From Acidobacteriota bacterium (GTDB lineage Bacteria > Acidobacteriota > Vicinamibacteria > Vicinamibacterales > JAFNAJ01), in the NCBI GenBank assembly GCA_023384575.1, contig JAHDVP010000002.1, forward strand, positions 234,693 to 298,692: 64,000 nt of DNA. Reading direction: 5' to 3'. Numbering within the stretch: the first letter of the stretch is position 1; the number at the start of each line of letters is the position of its first letter. The position numbers and the translations under genes were made by a program. Below, one piece after another: positions 62,401 to 64,000 of the stretch. The notes beneath the pieces were generated by a model, which saw only the letters and a list, made by a program, of their open reading frames with translations, was not told the DNA's origin and ran no database searches.

Positions 62401-63216
62401 ATCGGACGGTCGGAATACGATGCGCTGCAGCTGACGTTCCGCAAGCGGTTCAGCCAGGGCTACCAGTTCGATCTGAACTACACCTATGCCCGCGCGAAGG
62501 ACCACGGTTCGTCGGTCGAGCAGGGCGCGTCGTTCGGCCAGGGCGGACTCGGCGGGTACTCGGGCTTCCTGATCAACTCGTGGGATCCCGACCTGCAGTA
62601 CTCGTATTCGGACTACGACATCAGGCACCAAATCAACGTGAACGGCATCACCGAGCTGCCGTTCGGCCGCGGCAAGAGGTGGGGCAGCAACATGCCCGGG
62701 TGGGCGAACGCGGTCGTCGGCGACTGGTCCGTCTCGGGCATCTGGCGCTGGACGAGCGGGCTGCCGTTCAACGTGCTGAACTGCCGGCTCTGCTGGGCCA
62801 CCAACTGGAACCTCCAGGGCAACTCCGAGTTGGTGAACCCAGGACAGCTCCCGGCCACCGGCGTCGTGAAGGACAAGATCGGCGGGCGGCCTTCGGCCTT
62901 CCTCGATCCGGCCGACGCGTTGACGTACTTCCGGAACCCGTACCCCGGCGAGGTCGGCTTCCGCAACCTGCTGCGCGGCGATGGCTACCTCAACATCGAC
63001 TTCAGCGTCAGCAAGTCGTGGAGTCTGCCGTTCAACCACCGGCTGCGCTTCCGGTGGGACACCTTCAACGTGACGAACACGCCGCGCTTCGACACGGGCG
63101 CCGTGTCGATGACGCCTGATCAGACCACCACGTTCGGCCGCTACAACGACACGTTCGGCACGTGCGACCGCGCGGCCGGCCGCTGTATGCAGTTCAACCT
63201 GCGCTACGAGTTCTAA
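59434..63216 (+). CDS. TonB-dependent receptor 2 with carboxypeptidase-regulatory domain
   Basis: A 1260-residue outer-membrane receptor. I chose the ATG at 59434 (the in-frame one at 59428 is too close to the AGGAGG). A signal peptide covers residues 1-28 (ACALALVSFLFLPTTAAAQ). A CarboxypepD_reg domain (SGLVGTVADQQAAAIPGAMVI) is at about 30-115. A plug follows with LPLEGRNVVGLLSLQPGVV, VSGARADQSNVTLDGIDVND and GTNVYQGSAYW. The barrel ends in GRCMQFNLRYEF with terminal Phe. It is larger than receptor 1, with long loops that include cysteine pairs (YQCANPALCPGG, ACPAPADCSG, QLCFPECS, NCRLCW). Those pairs could form loop disulfides. Substrate unknown. Confidence 0.9.
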   Translation: MNRLHGWRQACALALVSFLFLPTTAAAQGGTSGLVGTVADQQAAAIPGAMVILTSAATGAVRETVTGPAGGYQFLSLPPGTYTLRVELEGFRTVLAEGLQLTVDTTQRLDVKMEIGGIAETVQVTAETTVVNTTDSSLGNVIAGTQIRELPLEGRNVVGLLSLQPGVVYVPPTAVTDARSGAVSGARADQSNVTLDGIDVNDNQFQDAFTSVLRVTLDSVQEFRVTTSNYGADQGRSSGAQVSLVTRGGTNVYQGSAYWVHRNTATSSTPYFTKLSQLGAGQEAVPPKLNKHIYGGSFGGPVKRDRLFFFGNFEGLKELSESPVYRDVPSMSLRDGVLIYQCANPALCPGGAVQGFSNTHQVPAGFYGLTPAELARIDPLNIGPSRAASQYWSQYPVPNDPGIDGRNRVGYRFNSPIENLFRTYIGRADYRATSNQSFFGRFNYQDDEIATAPQFPGQPPATTRTVKNWGFAVGHDWVLSQNAVNTLRYGYTLIDNDVIGQLKGNFSQFRFLSSFEPTTSSNGREVGTHNILNDFSWIKGSHTIKAGTNIRFTRNNRYTNANSWHSATANGSWVSGVGRRYMPGGACPAPADCSGLPAVASGGQGAYGDSFIVVMGILSQATAQYNYNIDGSVITLGEPTTRLYAADEYEFYIQDSWKLGEKLTVTGGLRYSLFSPPYEANGVQVAPNVSLGEWFNERERNMQAGIPSNASPLISIVPSGPKNNGRGFYEWDKNNFAPRVSFAWTPTLKDVLRGGYSLVYDRIGSGLATQFDAGGSFGLSSNISSTFGQPYELNPDVRFTAVNSIPLSTLPSAPPAGFPATPPVGANEITNSLDDTIVTPYSHVFNLVYGRDIGRNFGVEVAYVGRRGRNQLVRRDLAMPLNLVDPRSGADYFTAARQIIDATASISPNAPASAYTGLGPVAYWENLFPGAAGGGLTATQSIAQLFNEVRPDWITALWLMDQLCFPECSIYGPYAYFSEQYGALAATSTIGRSEYDALQLTFRKRFSQGYQFDLNYTYARAKDHGSSVEQGASFGQGGLGGYSGFLINSWDPDLQYSYSDYDIRHQINVNGITELPFGRGKRWGSNMPGWANAVVGDWSVSGIWRWTSGLPFNVLNCRLCWATNWNLQGNSELVNPGQLPATGVVKDKIGGRPSAFLDPADALTYFRNPYPGEVGFRNLLRGDGYLNIDFSVSKSWSLPFNHRLRFRWDTFNVTNTPRFDTGAVSMTPDQTTTFGRYNDTFGTCDRAAGRCMQFNLRYEF

Positions 63217-63223
63217 CCCCTCC

Positions 63224-63268
63224 TGGGGTCAGGTCTTGAAGTCTGGCGTTTTTCACGACCTGACCCCA
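63224..63268. repeat. GGGGTCAGGTC inverted repeat
   Basis: TGGGGTCAGGTC (63224-63235) is followed by its exact complement GACCTGACCCCA (63257-63268) with 21 bases between. Such GGGGTCAGGTC palindromes occur next to IS200-like REP transposases in other bacteria, but none is in the window. It lies just after TonB receptor 2. Confidence 0.6.
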
Positions 63269-63276
63269 CGCTTCCT

Positions 63277-63335
63277 TGCAGCCCTGAGCGGTGAGCTTTG
63301 AGCCTTGAGCTCATCGCTCACCGCTCAGGGCTGCA
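63277..63335. terminator. 20-bp perfect stem between convergent genes
   Basis: TGCAGCCCTGAGCGGTGAGC (63277-63296) pairs perfectly with the inverse 63316-63335 around a 19-base loop rich in TTGAGC words. It lies between the convergent TonB receptor 2 and DUF4143 genes and would strongly fold in either transcript. There is no T-run, so it could also be a repeat element. Confidence 0.55.
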
Positions 63336-63358
63336 GGAATCGGCCTCCCCACACCCCC

Positions 63359-64000
63359 TCAGATCCGCCCCTGCTCCAGCTCGCCGACGAACGCGTCGAC
63401 CGGAAGGCCCTCGATGCCATCGTCCGTCCGGAACGGCCGCTCGCCTGTAAATACGAGCACGCGGCGCTCGAGCCCGTCGAGGCCGGCAATGGCCCGCAGC
63501 CCCTTCAGGTCGCGAGCGCCCGGTGCCGGCTTGGCCTTGGCCTCGACGGCCGTGAATCGTGCGCCGCGGCGAATCACGAAGTCCACCTCGACGTCGCCCG
63601 GTCCGAGCGGTGCCCAGTAGCTCACCTCATCGAAGCGATGCCCAAGCCCGAAGTCGGGGTCGCCGTACGCGCGCAGCAGCATCGCCACCCAGCCCTCGAA
63701 GAGCGGCCCCCGTTCGAGCGCCGTGGGTGGATGGCGCTCGCGCCGCACGGCACGCACCACCCCGGGGTCGACCCAGTACAGCTTCGGGTGCTGACGCTCC
63801 TTCACGCGAAGCCTCGCCTCGAACCCCGGCACGAGCCACGCCAGGTGCGTATCGGCGAGAATGTCGAGGTAGCCGGCAATGGTGGTGCGAGCCACGCCCG
63901 CATCGCGGGCCAGCCCCGCGATGTTCAGCACCTGACCGTGGAAGAGCGCCGCCACCGGCAGGAACCGCGCGAACCCGGGCAGGTTGCGCACGAGCGCCTC
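63359..64000 (-). CDS. AAA ATPase of the DUF4143 type, C-terminal part (cut by window edge)
   Basis: About 213 residues are visible and the frame continues beyond 64000, so the P-loop half is outside. The visible part has a winged helix (ALFHGQVLNIAGLARDAGVARTTIAGYLDIL), PKLYWVDPGVVRAV, EGWVAMLLRAY, and then VEVDFVIRRGARFTAVEAKAKPAPG, the PD-(D/E)xK-like core of DUF4143 (D-x(n)-E-x-K). These single-gene AAA proteins are common in bacteria and archaea and often linked to antitoxin or defence roles, although the function is not established. Confidence 0.85.
   Translation of the reverse strand, partial: EALVRNLPGFARFLPVAALFHGQVLNIAGLARDAGVARTTIAGYLDILADTHLAWLVPGFEARLRVKERQHPKLYWVDPGVVRAVRRERHPPTALERGPLFEGWVAMLLRAYGDPDFGLGHRFDEVSYWAPLGPGDVEVDFVIRRGARFTAVEAKAKPAPGARDLKGLRAIAGLDGLERRVLVFTGERPFRTDDGIEGLPVDAFVGELEQGRI

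Overview
High-GC (roughly 70%) chromosomal DNA, densely coded on both strands, with about 48 protein genes and no tRNA, rRNA, CRISPR array, transposase or phage gene that I could see. The gene mix suggests an Acidobacteriota genome, probably of the Vicinamibacteria type. It includes two very large TonB-dependent receptors with a carboxypeptidase-regulatory N-terminal domain, a CBM9/DUF5916 barrel protein, many exported peptidases (M16, M28, S9, S45, HtrA, a HEAGH metallopeptidase), DinB, DUF5666 and DUF1499 proteins. This placement is inference from gene content, not from a marker gene.

Layout. 1-4021 (minus): start of an M16 peptidase, then a tightly overlapped unit of a two-domain PPK2 kinase, a short-chain dehydrogenase and an RluA pseudouridine synthase. 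4112-9797: small barrel protein, a glycosyltransferase fused to a Rossmann-like domain, a DUF5666 lipoprotein and an S45 acylase whose start codon lies in a perfect palindrome. 9846-18632: ArsA-type ATPase with a coupled small Cys protein, a molybdopterin oxidoreductase broken by a -1 frameshift, an exported phosphodiesterase, a voltage-sensor-like membrane protein and a class C beta-lactamase-like hydrolase. 18703-25752 (minus): M28 peptidase, two methyltransferases with a DUF1330 gene, and an RCK potassium channel with an upstream propeller protein. 26040-35239: orphan ParA, NmrA reductase, DinB, DUF1499, S9 peptidase and TonB receptor 1. 35312-41331: HAD phosphatase, DUF5916 protein, di-heme peroxidase, a membrane protein, thymidine kinase and EF-P. 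41952-45830: Hsp20, HtrA, and an exported FAM20C-like kinase overlapping an exported PPP-type phosphatase. 45864-50706 (minus): uvrA, a HEAT protein and an alkylpurine glycosylase. 50855-57353: Crp/Fnr regulator, an HD-GYP protein coupled to a HEAT-repeat protein that shares its N-terminal module, then a metallopeptidase coupled to an ATP-grasp ligase. 57483-64000: chemoreceptor, TonB receptor 2, and the end of a DUF4143 ATPase.

Gene organisation is marked by 4-base ATGA/GTGA stop-start overlaps (at 1662, 2495, 10088, 21374, 44619, 47755, 52836, 56334), which define the translationally coupled pairs. Several single genes instead have a -10-like TANNNT box only 6-10 bases before the start codon, suggesting leaderless mRNAs.

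The intergenic DNA carries several repeat types: a degenerate dispersed element of about 190 bp present in at least five to seven copies, all in the same orientation; two copies of a short palindrome AAAAGG-N9-CCTTTT; a GGGGTCAGGTC inverted repeat; and larger palindromes.

Most interesting items: the exported kinase-phosphatase pair (43795-45830), the HD-GYP/HEAT pair with a shared YPxxHP module (51724-55082), the dispersed repeat family, and the peptidase/ATP-grasp pair (55279-57353).
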